This document shows, piece after piece, positions 17,790 through 28,048 of a DNA stretch of 64,000 bases. Numbering within the stretch: position 1 is the stretch's first letter; each line of letters begins with the position of its first letter. This DNA comes from JACNKV01 sp964388155 (lineage in GTDB: Bacteria > Fidelibacterota > Marinisomatia > Marinisomatales > JACNKV01): NCBI GenBank assembly GCA_964388155.1, contig CAYLYH010000002.1, forward strand, positions 76,750 to 140,749, written 5' to 3'. The position numbers were made by a program, and so were the translations under genes. Under the pieces are notes generated by a model. The model saw nothing but the letters and a program-made list of their open reading frames with translations. It ran no database searches and was not told the origin of the DNA.

Positions 17790-18547
17790 AAACATTAGCA
17801 CAGTTTGCCTCATTTCGCTTCGTGGTCGGATTTTCTCTCACCCTTGCATGCTCAATCCTCACTTGGGGCGCATTTTCCTGGGCATCGTACACCAAGATGT
17901 TATCAGTCAAATCTATCCTTGTGACCGGGAGCGAAATTATTCGTGCCAGCGACTACACAAACTCTCTTCAGGATTTAATCGGTCTCCCCGTAAGCAAACT
18001 ACACAACAAGACGATTGCAGAGAGGTTAGAAACGTATCCATATGTTCAAGCTGCAAGGGTCAGTATACATTTTCCAGATGTCTTAAGTGTGGAATTGGTA
18101 GAACGAGAACCCATTGCTATGATTAATATGAACCCCATTATGTATATTGATCAATATTCAGTCGTTTTACCGAATAACTCAACCGTCATGGAAATGAATA
18201 TTCCTATCCTGTCAGGATTTAATGAAACGAAAAACCTTTTTCCCGTGGGAAAGCCTACGTTGTCATCAAAGATGCGCGAGACCACAAAGATAATTACTCG
18301 TATCCAAAATCTAAACCCAACTCTCTATGAAAATATTTCAGAGATACGGTTAAATCACCAAGACGAGTACGAACTAATATTATTGGAAAAACCAACAAAA
18401 GTACTTTTGGGTCTGAATAATATTTCGAAAAAGATACATATTTTAAAAGAATTTGGGCTATCATTGTCACAAAAAAGATGCCTCACTGATTTCTCAACAA
18501 TTGATCTCCGATATGACAATCAAGTTGTCGTTCGAGAACGAAAATAA
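17786..18547 (+). CDS. ftsQ: Cell division protein FtsQ
   Basis: A 253-residue bitopic protein: one membrane segment at about residues 12-35, then a POTRA-type domain (VKSILVTGSEIIRASDY ... YVQAARVSIHFPDVLSVELVEREP) and a FtsQ-type domain with YIDQYSVVLP. FtsQ scaffolds FtsL/FtsB in the divisome. Sequence conservation is modest, but the POTRA pattern and the place between murB and ftsA make the call firm. ftsA starts in its stop codon (TAATG). The usual ddl between murB and ftsQ is absent. Confidence 0.93.
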   Translation: MKTLAQFASFRFVVGFSLTLACSILTWGAFSWASYTKMLSVKSILVTGSEIIRASDYTNSLQDLIGLPVSKLHNKTIAERLETYPYVQAARVSIHFPDVLSVELVEREPIAMINMNPIMYIDQYSVVLPNNSTVMEMNIPILSGFNETKNLFPVGKPTLSSKMRETTKIITRIQNLNPTLYENISEIRLNHQDEYELILLEKPTKVLLGLNNISKKIHILKEFGLSLSQKRCLTDFSTIDLRYDNQVVVRERK

Positions 18548-19818
18548 TGAAGTCACAAAACAGAATTCAGGATAAAACTATCAATGTCGGCATCGACATC
18601 GGAACCTCTCGGATTCGATGTGCTATTGCTGAGGTAAATACGGATAGCAAGGAAATAAAACTTCTTGGTATTGGTTCTTCACCTTCAAGTGGAATCAAGC
18701 AGGGATCCATCATCCACCGTGATCAGATTATTGATGAAATTGAAACAGCGCTAATCGATGCAGAAACGATGGCAGGAATGAAAGTTAATCATGTGTATCT
18801 CTCTATTTCAGGAGAGCACATTAGAGGAATTAACACCCAAGGAGCAATCGCGATTCAAAAAAACGGGCATTCCCATATGTCGTCTGAACACGACATATCT
18901 CGTGAAGATGTTCGACAAGTTTTGGAACTTGCAAAGGCAATTTCTTTCCCTGTGGATAGAGATATCCTCCATATTTTACCCCAGGAATATGTAATCGATA
19001 CTATGACAGGAATCAAAGAGCCAGTTGGCATGTCCGGTCGTCGCTTGGAGGCACGAGTGCATCTGGTAACGATGGCAACGTCAACAGCAACGAACCTTGC
19101 CGGTTGCATTGAAGAACTTGGGCTCACCGTAGAAGGCTTCGTTTTTCAGGGACTAGCCTCTGCAATTGCGACCGTGGATGAAGATGAGAAAGAACTGGGA
19201 GTTGCGGTTGTAAATATTGGAGCAGGAACCACCGATATCACCGTTTTTCATGACGGCGGTGTCCGTCATACAGGGGTGATTCCAATTGGTGCCAACAGTA
19301 TTACAAATGATATTGCAGTTATGCTTCAGATTGGCAAGGAAGAGGCAGAAACGATTAAACTGAAATATGCATCAGCAAAGTCCTCTATGGCTTCTCCGGA
19401 ATTATATTTCGACATTCCCGTGAAAGAAGGTGAGCTCAAAAGAGATATTTCGGAGCACGAAGTCTCCAGATATGTTGAAGCCCGAATGGTAGAATTGCTC
19501 CAATTGATTGCCAGAGAAATATACCGAGCAGACATCCATGAGAGTCTAACGTACGGGCTGGTCCTCACCGGAGGAGGAGCACAGTTAAAAAACCTTACCG
19601 GTCTTGCTGAAGAGACGCTTAAACTTCGTACTAGAATCGGGATACCAAAAGGCGTGAGCGGAGCCATCGATATCGCCTCTACCGCTGCACATTCGGGGGT
19701 GGTTGGTCTTGTCCGGTGGCCGCTATATTACGATGAGAAACAATTTTCCGAGCCGACAGGATTGACATTTAAAACTGTCGTGAATAAACTGTCACAATGG
19801 TTCAAAGAATTTTTTTAA
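18547..19818 (+). CDS. ftsA: Cell division protein FtsA
   Basis: A 423-residue actin-fold ATPase that links FtsZ to the membrane. The phosphate-1 motif GIDIGTSRIRCAIAE opens the protein, the SHS2 (1C) region and SGRRLEARVHLV follow, then VVNIGAGTTDITVF (phosphate-2) and LTGGGAQLKNLTGL (adenosine motif). The C-terminus (VNKLSQWFKEFF) is an amphipathic helix of the kind that docks FtsA on the membrane. A 32-base gap with a strong ribosome-binding site separates it from ftsZ. Confidence 0.97.
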   Translation: MKSQNRIQDKTINVGIDIGTSRIRCAIAEVNTDSKEIKLLGIGSSPSSGIKQGSIIHRDQIIDEIETALIDAETMAGMKVNHVYLSISGEHIRGINTQGAIAIQKNGHSHMSSEHDISREDVRQVLELAKAISFPVDRDILHILPQEYVIDTMTGIKEPVGMSGRRLEARVHLVTMATSTATNLAGCIEELGLTVEGFVFQGLASAIATVDEDEKELGVAVVNIGAGTTDITVFHDGGVRHTGVIPIGANSITNDIAVMLQIGKEEAETIKLKYASAKSSMASPELYFDIPVKEGELKRDISEHEVSRYVEARMVELLQLIAREIYRADIHESLTYGLVLTGGGAQLKNLTGLAEETLKLRTRIGIPKGVSGAIDIASTAAHSGVVGLVRWPLYYDEKQFSEPTGLTFKTVVNKLSQWFKEFF

Positions 19819-19850
19819 GGAATAAATAAACTTAACCAAAGGAGAACAAT

Positions 19851-21050
19851 ATGTTATTTGAATTTGATAACCTAGCTGAACAGAAAGCGAAATTAAAAGT
19901 AGTCGGTGTGGGCGGTGCCGGAGGAAACGCCATCAATCGAATGATTACATCCAATATGAGTGGAGTGGATTTCTTTGTCATAAACACGGACGCTCAGGAT
20001 CTTGAAAACAACGTCGCCGAACACAAAATCCAAATTGGGAAAAACCTGACAAAGGGATTGGGTGCGGGAGCGCAATCAACCATCGGGCAGCAAGCAATGG
20101 ATACCGATCGGGAAGCGGTAAAATCTCTATTGGAAGGATCGGATATGGTATTCATTACTGCTGGTATGGGCGGAGGTACAGGTACGGGTGCGGCTCCAAT
20201 CACGGCTCAAATTACGCGGGATTTGGGGATTCTTACCGTAGGGATTGTGACTCTCCCCTTCAATTTTGAAGGTCCTAAACGAATGAATCGTGCCTTAAAC
20301 GGTGTTTCAGAAATGCGGAAAGTTTGCGATACGGTTATCATCATTCCAAATCAAAAACTAATGTCCATCGTCGATAAAAACACCACGCTACCGGAAGCTT
20401 TCCTGATGGCAGATTCCATTTTGCATCAGGCAGCCAAAGGTATTTCAGATTTGATTAACGTCCATGGGATGATCAACCTTGATTTCGCGGATGTGGAAAC
20501 AATTATGAAAAATATGGGTGAAGCCATCATGGGCACAGGGTCGGCTACGGGTGAAGAACGTGCTGCTTTAGCGGCTCAACAGGCAATCTCCAGTCCATTA
20601 TTGGACAACGCAAGCATCAGTGGCGCACAGGGTGTCTTGGTTAATATTACCGGCGGTAGCGATTTGACGCTGCATGAGGTCGATGAAGCTACGTCTATTA
20701 TCTTTGAAGAGGCCGGAAATGATGCGAATATTATCTTTGGTGCTGTTATTGATCCGACGATGTCTGACGATATTCGTGTAACCGTAATTGCAACCGGATT
20801 TAACCAGACTAAATCTATTGAAAAAACAAATATCACGACCACGGAGAAGGCATCCACATCACGTCAGGAAACGCAAATCATTGCCGGACAGATGAATATG
20901 CCGCTTCATGTGCAAAAGTCTCAGCCGGAAGATAATGACCCCTCTCGAGTTGAGCCTAATAAACCAAAGTTTCATTTCGATGATGAAAATCCGGTGATCT
21001 ACGGTAATGATCTGGAAATTCCGGCTTTTATCCGTCGACAACATGAATAA
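19851..21050 (+). CDS. ftsZ: Cell division GTPase FtsZ
   Basis: A 399-residue tubulin-like GTPase that forms the division ring. It has the GTP-binding GGGTGTGAAP motif at residues 108-117, VGVGGAGGNAINRM near the N-terminus and NLDFADV (T7 loop). The core ends near residue 320, followed by a variable linker and the conserved C-terminal peptide EIPAFIRRQ that binds FtsA. AAAGGAGAA at 19839-19847 is a strong ribosome-binding site, better than those of most genes in the cluster, which fits the high level at which FtsZ is needed. A terminator follows 27 bases after the stop. Confidence 0.98.
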   Translation: MLFEFDNLAEQKAKLKVVGVGGAGGNAINRMITSNMSGVDFFVINTDAQDLENNVAEHKIQIGKNLTKGLGAGAQSTIGQQAMDTDREAVKSLLEGSDMVFITAGMGGGTGTGAAPITAQITRDLGILTVGIVTLPFNFEGPKRMNRALNGVSEMRKVCDTVIIIPNQKLMSIVDKNTTLPEAFLMADSILHQAAKGISDLINVHGMINLDFADVETIMKNMGEAIMGTGSATGEERAALAAQQAISSPLLDNASISGAQGVLVNITGGSDLTLHEVDEATSIIFEEAGNDANIIFGAVIDPTMSDDIRVTVIATGFNQTKSIEKTNITTTEKASTSRQETQIIAGQMNMPLHVQKSQPEDNDPSRVEPNKPKFHFDDENPVIYGNDLEIPAFIRRQHE

Positions 21051-21077
21051 TAAAATACGCATATAGAGATGATTGTA

Positions 21078-21109
21078 AAAAAAATGCCCCGACGATCGGG
21101 GCATTTTTT
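21078..21109. terminator. Bidirectional intrinsic terminator between ftsZ and rpmB
   Basis: ATGCCCCGA at 21084-21092 pairs with TCGGGGCAT at 21096-21104 around a CGA loop. A-rich DNA flanks it on the left and T-rich DNA on the right, so it can stop both the ftsZ transcript and the convergent rpmB transcript. Confidence 0.88.
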
Positions 21110-21127
21110 ATGTGAGGTCTACTAATA

Positions 21128-21364
21128 TTAAATCTTTTTTCCTTGCGCGCGAAGTTCATTCACGACTTTCCGTATTCCTTTTTTATCAATAATCCGAATC
21201 CCACGTGTGGATACATTTAATGTGATAAATCGTTCTTCACCCGGAAGCCAGAATCGTTTTTTCTGCAAGTTAACATTGAACCGGCGACGGGTTTTGTTGT
21301 GAGCATGACTCACATGATTTCCAAACATCGGTTTTTTTCCCGTTACGTCACAAACTCTACTCAT
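21128..21364 (-). CDS. rpmB: 50S ribosomal protein L28
   Basis: A 78-residue basic protein beginning MSRVCDVTGKKPMFGN and containing HNKTRRRFNVNLQ, the L28 signature. It is a structural protein of the large ribosomal subunit. The ATG at 21364 gives the standard N-terminus and has AGGAC upstream; a possible extension of 15 residues is rejected because it does not resemble L28. It lacks the paired CxxC motifs of zinc-binding L28 forms. It is a single-gene unit convergent with ftsZ. Confidence 0.96.
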   Translation of the reverse strand: MSRVCDVTGKKPMFGNHVSHAHNKTRRRFNVNLQKKRFWLPGEERFITLNVSTRGIRIIDKKGIRKVVNELRAQGKKI

Positions 21365-21664
21365 AATATGTCCTAAATTCTTTATTTTATTATCGAAATA
21401 AGCCCACAAATTTAACGAACGTTTTATATCATTACAAATAATATCTCTCTGTTTTCCGTCAAATTTACAGAATTGGTATTTCTGCCCGTTGCACCTAACC
21501 CACTAACTGACTTTTATTATCCGATTATATCGGTTTAATTGAAATGAAAAGTACTTATTTCACTCATCTTTTTTGTAAATTATCAGTGAAATATCATCTG
21601 AATATTAGTCATTAGATTTGTACACAAAGAAATTCAGTGGGATGAGAGATAAAAAGGAGACTTT
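21365..21664. other. Intergenic region between divergent rpmB and the secreted GH13 gene
   Basis: AT-rich, no reading frame of note. It must hold the promoters of both genes, but I see no convincing -35/-10 pair. AAAAGGAG at 21652-21659 is a good ribosome-binding site for the plus-strand gene. The GTAACTC-N6-GAGTTAC operator found elsewhere in the window is not present here. Confidence 0.5.
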
Positions 21665-24600
21665 ATGAAATTATTAAGAAAATTGCAGTCAGTTCGTAAG
21701 TTGATTGCAATGCCAATCATGAGCGTAATCATTATCGCACAATCTGTTCCCGTCACATTTCACTTCGACCCGCCAATAAATAATTTTCAAGTCCTCCGTT
21801 TAGTAGGAAGTTTCAATGGTTGGAATAATTCTGATAACACTCTAATCATGGAAGACTCTGACGGAGATGGGGAGTTTACACTTACGACTGAGTTGCCTCA
21901 AAATGTAAACCATAATTATAAATTTGTCCTGGATGCAGATTGGGGACAGGCATTTACCGACCCGCACAACCCACGGATTAACACCTCAGATAATAACAAT
22001 TCTATGATTGAAGTAACAGATCCCATCATTACCTACCTTCTGCCTCGTGATGTCACTACTACAGGAGACATATATATTGATACAACGTCGGTGGGTGTGC
22101 CAATACGTGTTGTTATCAATCATTCACCGGATCATCCTATCGATATCGAAACGCTGGTCGTAACGATTGACGGTGTGCCAATTAATAATCCATCCCAATA
22201 TTTTATCCAAGAACTTCATGAGTTTACTTTTCAACCGCAAGAACCTCTTTCTTTTGGAGAACACACCATAACAGCAAGTATATCATCGGAATTAGGGACG
22301 GTTACCCAAAGTTCTACTTATTTGTATGAACCCAATTTAGTTATATATACTGCTCCGGTTGATTTTTATTTTGACAGTCATAATTCACGGCTATTTTTTA
22401 TGCAATCAATCAATGCTGTGTCACTTATGGGCTCTTTTAATAATTGGAATAATCAATTTAATCCCATGACAGACTTAGACGAAGATGGCGTCTGGGAAAC
22501 AACGGTTGATTTAGAAGAAAATGAGTGGGAATATAAATTTCAACTTAACACCAGTTATTGGACTAATGATTGGGATAACCCTGAATATAACCCTAACAAT
22601 ACAAATAATAACTTAATCATTGTCATGCCAGACTCCACTCCAAGTATCAAACTATTAGAACCAACTCAAGGAACGATATTTTCTGAAATCGAAACAGAGT
22701 TTATTTTCCGTGCAAAATTACGATCGGGCACATATGGTGATGGAATTAACGAATCCTCTATACAGTTAAACTACAACGAATCTCTGATTACTCACCAATT
22801 TAATTCCGAGACAAATGAAGTCTCAGCTATCATTTCTCTTTCTCAGAATGACGAGTTTACTCATATTTCTGTTTTCTTTGAAAACGGAAAAGGAATTACG
22901 ACAGAAAATCAATATACTTTCGGGGTTTTTCCTGAAAACTCCGGGTATCATTTTGTCGACGCGTTTAATGATATACAATATATTGTTCCAGATGATATGT
23001 CCCAAACAGATGTTGATATTCACAGCCTTTGTATTGAAGCTACAGGAAACAACGATATCTTACATTTTACGGTTAAAATGGGGGGTATTCACGATAAAAC
23101 ACGGCTGGGGTTACTAATTACAAATCCCGTAAATAGCTATGCTGAAGATTCCCGCGGATTGGATTTACTCTTACAAGATTGGAACAACGAAGGGATATTT
23201 GTATCGATTTCCCCACCCAATAGTTCTCTGTTTAATGCAGAGATCGAAAACCGCTTCCAAGAAAATCGTGAACCGACTCTATTTGGGACAACTCAAATAA
23301 TTATTGATGAATCCGCTATTTTAAACTCAGAATTTGTTTTTGATGTTGAACTGGCATATTTCGACAGTTTACTCGGTGGATGGAATCAAAGACGTGAGTT
23401 CACTCTCTTCTCTTATATCGCATCTGACGACGGAAGTGGCAACGGATATGAAGTTACTATTGACAACGGTGGCATCGCTAATTTAGAAGATCCGGATGTG
23501 TTTGATGCTGCATTTATTCGAAGTGCCTTTTGGCAAAATCGGATTCTGTCAAATTACATAATAGAAGATGAACCACATGGCGCTCGTCTTAGTGCTTTGG
23601 ATGGTCATGGGCGTGGAGTTGCGTCGCTTTACTCTGAAGATATTTCTGATAGCTTAGCTAATTTTGGTCCTGTCATTACGTTTTTAACTCCTTCGGAAAT
23701 TTATTGGTATGAAAACATTACTATTGCAGGTACAGTTGACGATGAATCCGTTACAACTGTAAATCTATATTTTAATGAAACAGAAACAATTTTAGATGTA
23801 ATCGATGGCGTTTTTACTCAAGATGTTACGCTAACTGAAGGTAATAATATCACTTACGTGTATGCGGAGGCAAGCAATGGGTATTCTGCTCTTTCTGAGG
23901 AACTCTTTCTCACGTATGAAAAAAATCATAATCCAACGGCTACTATTTTGGGAGATATCCAAGATCTACAAGTTACGTTTACGGCAGTATGCTATTCGCC
24001 GGATGATCTAAATTTCTCATATTTATGGTCGGCAGATGAAAATAATCCGGCAAATCTTATCGTGCATGGAATGCCTTATTTCTCCACCATGACAGTTACA
24101 GTTCCCGGGACACCGGGAGAATACTACATAGATCTCGTTGCCACAGATTCGCAAGGAAGAGTTGCCGTTGCCCGTCACTGTATTATCTATGATGGAGTGA
24201 TGATACGATTAATATCCAATGAAGAGCATGCCGGTTGGATAGACGATGCTATAATCTATGAGATTTACCCCCGCTCATTTACAGATCAAGGTGGGTTCGC
24301 AGGAATCATCGACCGGATTCCTGACATGCTTGACCTCGGAATTAATACTATTTGGTTAATGCCCATCTACACCGGACCAACTACTCATGGCTATGAGATT
24401 ACTGATTATTACGGATTTGAAGAAGACTTCGGTACTGAAGAAGATTTCCGTTCCTTAGTTGATGCACTGCACAATCATTCTATTCGGATTATTCTTGATT
24501 TTGTCGTAAATCATACGTCCATTCAACATCCATTTATGCAAAATGTATTTGAGTATAATCAATATTCACCTTGGGCAGATTTTTATCTTTGGAACGGAAT

Positions 24601-25825
24601 TCCAGGTGATTCCAATTATGAGTACTTTTTTGATTGGGCAAGTCTTCCAAACCTCAATCATAATAATTCAGATGTTCGAAAATATTTTATAGATGTGGCG
24701 ACGCATTGGGTTAATGAGTACGATATTGATGGATACCGTTGTGATGTTGCGTGGGGAGTTGAACAGCGAAATCCGCAATTTTGGCAGGATTGGCGATCGG
24801 CGTTAAAGAACATAAAACCGGAAATTTTCTTAGAAGCCGAAGCGAGCGCTGAAGATTTAGTATATTTTGACCATCGTTTCGATTCAGCGAATGACTGGAA
24901 TTTACGGAACCGGATTCGCGAAGCTATCGATGGGACTACGTCCATAAATGAATTAAACGAAGAATTTCAATTCCAATATCCTGTTCATGCTCGTCCTCTA
25001 CGTTTTTTAGAAAACCATGACGAAATACGAATGGCAGCATCACACGACACAGAACGCTCAAAACTTGCTCATACTCTTATTATGACAGCAAACGGTATCC
25101 CGTTAATTTATTCTGGTGGAGAAGTCGGCGAACTCACAACACGAGATATGATTAATTGGAGTGACCCAGATAACATCCGACCCTATTTTAAGACATTAAT
25201 TGAAATTCGAAAAAACTATATCCACAATCCTGTGATCAGTCAAATTCCCAGTTCACAATCCAATGATATTTACACCTATACTTCAACCAGTAATAACCAT
25301 ATTCTTCTTACGGTTGCGAACCTTCGTCCTACCAACTATAACTTTACCCTCGACCTGAGCGGGCTACCGTTTGAAGGTAGCGGTTCTTATTACTTAACAG
25401 ATTTATTCAATGGAACTATCTACGAAATTTCTGAAGATCAGTTGGAAAATTTCTCGTTTTCCATCGATGGTCATGAAGCAAACATTTTGTATTATGCTTC
25501 TGTTCCATTATCAATTGATGGTGATGAACAGATTACCGACTTACCGAAAACGTTCAACTTACATCAGAATTATCCGAATCCATTTAATCCGTCAACCACT
25601 ATTCGATACAATTTGCCTGAGGATATCAAGATAACTCTACGTATTTACGATATCACCGGGAGAGTAATAAGAACCTTAGTAAATCATACTCAACCTGCCG
25701 GTATCTATAAAACAGTGTGGAACGGAACAACTGATATCGGAAAACCCTCAAGCTCCGGAATGTACTTTGCTCAAATCCAAGCCGGGGATTATTCTCACGT
25801 CATTAAAATGCTATATATAAAGTGA
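21665..25825 (+). CDS. Large secreted GH13 protein with two starch-binding-like modules and a type IX-like sorting domain
   Basis: A 1386-residue exported protein. After an N-terminal hydrophobic signal come two E-set/CBM48-like modules (VGSFNGWNNS near residue 48, MGSFNNWNNQ near 255), the fold that binds alpha-glucans. A long middle region with Ig-like segments is unassigned. The GH13 barrel spans about 857-1210 with all four conserved regions: DFVVNHTS, GYRCD (nucleophile Asp1027), FLEAE (acid/base Glu1057) and ENHDE (Asp1119). Residues from about 1295 form a sorting domain (NYPNPFNPSTTIRY, then IYDITGRVIRTL). It probably hydrolyses starch-like glucan at the cell surface. Its stop overlaps a possible GTG start of the carbamoyltransferase. 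Exact specificity (amylase, pullulanase or other) is not readable. Confidence 0.88.
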   Translation: MKLLRKLQSVRKLIAMPIMSVIIIAQSVPVTFHFDPPINNFQVLRLVGSFNGWNNSDNTLIMEDSDGDGEFTLTTELPQNVNHNYKFVLDADWGQAFTDPHNPRINTSDNNNSMIEVTDPIITYLLPRDVTTTGDIYIDTTSVGVPIRVVINHSPDHPIDIETLVVTIDGVPINNPSQYFIQELHEFTFQPQEPLSFGEHTITASISSELGTVTQSSTYLYEPNLVIYTAPVDFYFDSHNSRLFFMQSINAVSLMGSFNNWNNQFNPMTDLDEDGVWETTVDLEENEWEYKFQLNTSYWTNDWDNPEYNPNNTNNNLIIVMPDSTPSIKLLEPTQGTIFSEIETEFIFRAKLRSGTYGDGINESSIQLNYNESLITHQFNSETNEVSAIISLSQNDEFTHISVFFENGKGITTENQYTFGVFPENSGYHFVDAFNDIQYIVPDDMSQTDVDIHSLCIEATGNNDILHFTVKMGGIHDKTRLGLLITNPVNSYAEDSRGLDLLLQDWNNEGIFVSISPPNSSLFNAEIENRFQENREPTLFGTTQIIIDESAILNSEFVFDVELAYFDSLLGGWNQRREFTLFSYIASDDGSGNGYEVTIDNGGIANLEDPDVFDAAFIRSAFWQNRILSNYIIEDEPHGARLSALDGHGRGVASLYSEDISDSLANFGPVITFLTPSEIYWYENITIAGTVDDESVTTVNLYFNETETILDVIDGVFTQDVTLTEGNNITYVYAEASNGYSALSEELFLTYEKNHNPTATILGDIQDLQVTFTAVCYSPDDLNFSYLWSADENNPANLIVHGMPYFSTMTVTVPGTPGEYYIDLVATDSQGRVAVARHCIIYDGVMIRLISNEEHAGWIDDAIIYEIYPRSFTDQGGFAGIIDRIPDMLDLGINTIWLMPIYTGPTTHGYEITDYYGFEEDFGTEEDFRSLVDALHNHSIRIILDFVVNHTSIQHPFMQNVFEYNQYSPWADFYLWNGIPGDSNYEYFFDWASLPNLNHNNSDVRKYFIDVATHWVNEYDIDGYRCDVAWGVEQRNPQFWQDWRSALKNIKPEIFLEAEASAEDLVYFDHRFDSANDWNLRNRIREAIDGTTSINELNEEFQFQYPVHARPLRFLENHDEIRMAASHDTERSKLAHTLIMTANGIPLIYSGGEVGELTTRDMINWSDPDNIRPYFKTLIEIRKNYIHNPVISQIPSSQSNDIYTYTSTSNNHILLTVANLRPTNYNFTLDLSGLPFEGSGSYYLTDLFNGTIYEISEDQLENFSFSIDGHEANILYYASVPLSIDGDEQITDLPKTFNLHQNYPNPFNPSTTIRYNLPEDIKITLRIYDITGRVIRTLVNHTQPAGIYKTVWNGTTDIGKPSSSGMYFAQIQAGDYSHVIKMLYIK

Positions 25826-25833
25826 CAGTTCAC

Positions 25834-27645
25834 ATGGCACCTATCTACATACTAGGAATTTCAGCATATTATCACGATTCAGCAATTTGCTTATTACGTG
25901 ATGGCGAAATTGTATTTGCCGCTCAAGAAGAGCGATTTTCCCGAAAAAAACATGATGATAGTTTCCCTAAACACGCCATTCAAGTATGTTTCGAAGAGAA
26001 CAGAATCACAGCAGAAGACTTGACATGTGTCGTGTTTTACGATAAACCTTTGTTGAAATTCGAACGTATATTAGAAACGTACATTTTTTCAGCACCTAAA
26101 GGGATTCGATCATTCATCAAAGCCATACCGATATGGATTAAGAAAAAACTATGGATAAAAGACGAAATTGCCAAAAAGCTTAATTATTCAGGTGAAATAC
26201 TGTTTACAGAGCACCACCAATCTCATGCTGCATCAGCATTCTATCCATCTCCATTTAAACAAGCTGCGTTTTTAACAATGGATGGGGTTGGTGAATGGGC
26301 AACAACAAGCTGGGGAGTAGGTATTGATAATACAGTGCAAATTCATAACGAGATTCACTTTCCTCATTCTCTTGGCCTTTTATATTCCGCTTTTACGTAC
26401 TACACCGGTTTTAGAGTAAACTCCGGAGAATACAAAGTTATGGGATTAGCACCTTACGGAAATCCAATATACAAACAACAGATTTACGACCACTTAATTG
26501 ACGTAAAAGATGATGGATCATATCGCCTTAATATGAAATATTTTAATTACGCGGTTGGTCTAACCATGACAAACCATAATTTTCATAAATTGTTTGATGG
26601 ACCTCCACGAAAACCTGAATCACCTCTCACACAAAAACAAATGGATTTAGCCTGTTCAATCCAAAAAGTAACTGAAGAGGTTATGTTAACATCAGCAAAG
26701 CATATTGCAAAGGAAACACGTGAACGTAATTTGTGTTTAGCAGGCGGTGTAGCACTAAACTGCGTTGCTAATGGAAAAATCCTTAGGAGCGGCCTCTTTG
26801 ACAATATTTGGGTACAACCGGCATCCGGTGATGCAGGCGGTGCCTTAGGAGCTGCATTAGAAGTGTGGAATACTAAGTTTAACTCTAATAGAGACGTTAA
26901 CATCTCAGATAGTATGCACGGATGTTACTTAGGAAAAGAATATGATGATAACAATATTCAGTCTTTCCTTGATGAACATAATATTCCAAACAAAAAAATA
27001 GACATGCCATCAAAAGCAGGTGCCAAACTAATTTCAAACGGAAAAGTATTAGGCTGGTTTCAGGATAAAATGGAATTCGGTCCACGCGCACTGGGAAACA
27101 GAAGTATTCTTGGTGATGCACGATCAGAAACCATGCAGACAATCATGAATCTTAAAATAAAATTCAGAGAATCCTTTAGACCATTTGCGCCTTCTGTACT
27201 AGAAGAAGACATATCAGAATGGTTCGACATTGACAGGCCAAGTCCTTATATGCTGTTAGTTGCGCAAATATTAGATATTCATAAAAGTAATGATGATTTC
27301 TCACATACAACAGGGATTGATCTACTAAAGAAAAAACGTTCTTCAATCCCTGCAATAACCCATGTTGATTACTCAGCAAGAATACAAAGTGTAAATAAAC
27401 ACATTAATCCTAAATACCATGCTCTTATTTCAGAATTTAAAACTATAACCGGTTGCCCTGTTATAGTGAATACTTCATTCAACGTCCGTGGTGAACCTAT
27501 TGTTGAATCACCTGAAGATGCATATAGGTGCTTTATGCGAACTGAAATGGATTACTTAATTCTGGGATCATTTTTACTAAGCAAAGATGATCAGCCTGAA
27601 TTTTTAGATACAATTAACTGGAGACAAGAATATGCGCTTGATTAA
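25834..27645 (+). CDS. Carbamoyltransferase (NodU/CmcH/TobZ family)
   Basis: About 603 residues beginning MAPIYILGISAYYHDSAICL. The N-terminal kinase-like domain has AAQEERFSRKKHD and the metal-site histidines in EHHQSHAASAFY; the nucleotide-binding segment LAGGVALNCVANGKI and DAGGALGAAL follow; the C-terminal domain has EFGPRALGNRSIL and NTSFNVRGEPIVES. The family transfers a carbamoyl group from carbamoyl phosphate via a carbamoyl-adenylate to a hydroxyl of a small molecule or sugar. Start is ATG 25834; a GTG at 25822 overlapping the upstream stop is the alternative. The two genes that follow, SxtJ-like and DUF5989, commonly accompany it. The acceptor is unknown. Confidence 0.93.
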   Translation: MAPIYILGISAYYHDSAICLLRDGEIVFAAQEERFSRKKHDDSFPKHAIQVCFEENRITAEDLTCVVFYDKPLLKFERILETYIFSAPKGIRSFIKAIPIWIKKKLWIKDEIAKKLNYSGEILFTEHHQSHAASAFYPSPFKQAAFLTMDGVGEWATTSWGVGIDNTVQIHNEIHFPHSLGLLYSAFTYYTGFRVNSGEYKVMGLAPYGNPIYKQQIYDHLIDVKDDGSYRLNMKYFNYAVGLTMTNHNFHKLFDGPPRKPESPLTQKQMDLACSIQKVTEEVMLTSAKHIAKETRERNLCLAGGVALNCVANGKILRSGLFDNIWVQPASGDAGGALGAALEVWNTKFNSNRDVNISDSMHGCYLGKEYDDNNIQSFLDEHNIPNKKIDMPSKAGAKLISNGKVLGWFQDKMEFGPRALGNRSILGDARSETMQTIMNLKIKFRESFRPFAPSVLEEDISEWFDIDRPSPYMLLVAQILDIHKSNDDFSHTTGIDLLKKKRSSIPAITHVDYSARIQSVNKHINPKYHALISEFKTITGCPVIVNTSFNVRGEPIVESPEDAYRCFMRTEMDYLILGSFLLSKDDQPEFLDTINWRQEYALD

Positions 27646-28048
27646 TTCCTTAGGTATAAACACCATTCTTTATGATAAAAATATCTTAAGAAAATTTGGA
27701 TTAATTCTAACGGGAATAATCTATGGTATTTTGCTTTTCATTTATTATCGCACAGGAAATACATACTTGTACATTCTCATTTCTACAATAATTTTATCCG
27801 GAATCTCCATTGTATTCTCATCTCTAATAAAATATCTTTATATTCCGTGGATGATAATTGCCCTTTTAATCGGATCAATTGTTACTCGATTCATCCTCAC
27901 ATTATTTTATATAGTAATTATTACACCCTATGGTTTAATAAAAAATACTCTTGGTTTGTTGCGAAGACAAAAAAATAATTCTGATGGTAGTAATTCTTAT
28001 TGGATAAAAAAAGATGATAAAAAACCCTCAATGGAAAGGATGTTCTAA
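27632..28048 (+). CDS. SxtJ-like membrane protein
   Basis: A 138-residue protein with about three hydrophobic helices (residues ~20-43, 46-65, 73-100) and a polar, lysine-rich C-terminus. Position and topology match SxtJ-family proteins, named from the saxitoxin cluster, which sit directly behind carbamoyltransferases in many bacteria. Its biochemical role is not established; a membrane partner of the carbamoyltransferase is plausible. It overlaps the carbamoyltransferase by 14 bases and the next gene by one (TAATG), so the three are translated together. Confidence 0.75.
   Translation: MRLINSLGINTILYDKNILRKFGLILTGIIYGILLFIYYRTGNTYLYILISTIILSGISIVFSSLIKYLYIPWMIIALLIGSIVTRFILTLFYIVIITPYGLIKNTLGLLRRQKNNSDGSNSYWIKKDDKKPSMERMF

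Noticed and set aside
25822..25833. GTG start for the carbamoyltransferase overlapping the upstream stop.
   Set aside because: Not excluded, but ATG 25834 gives the N-terminus typical of the family and neither start has a clear ribosome-binding site; kept only as an alternative.
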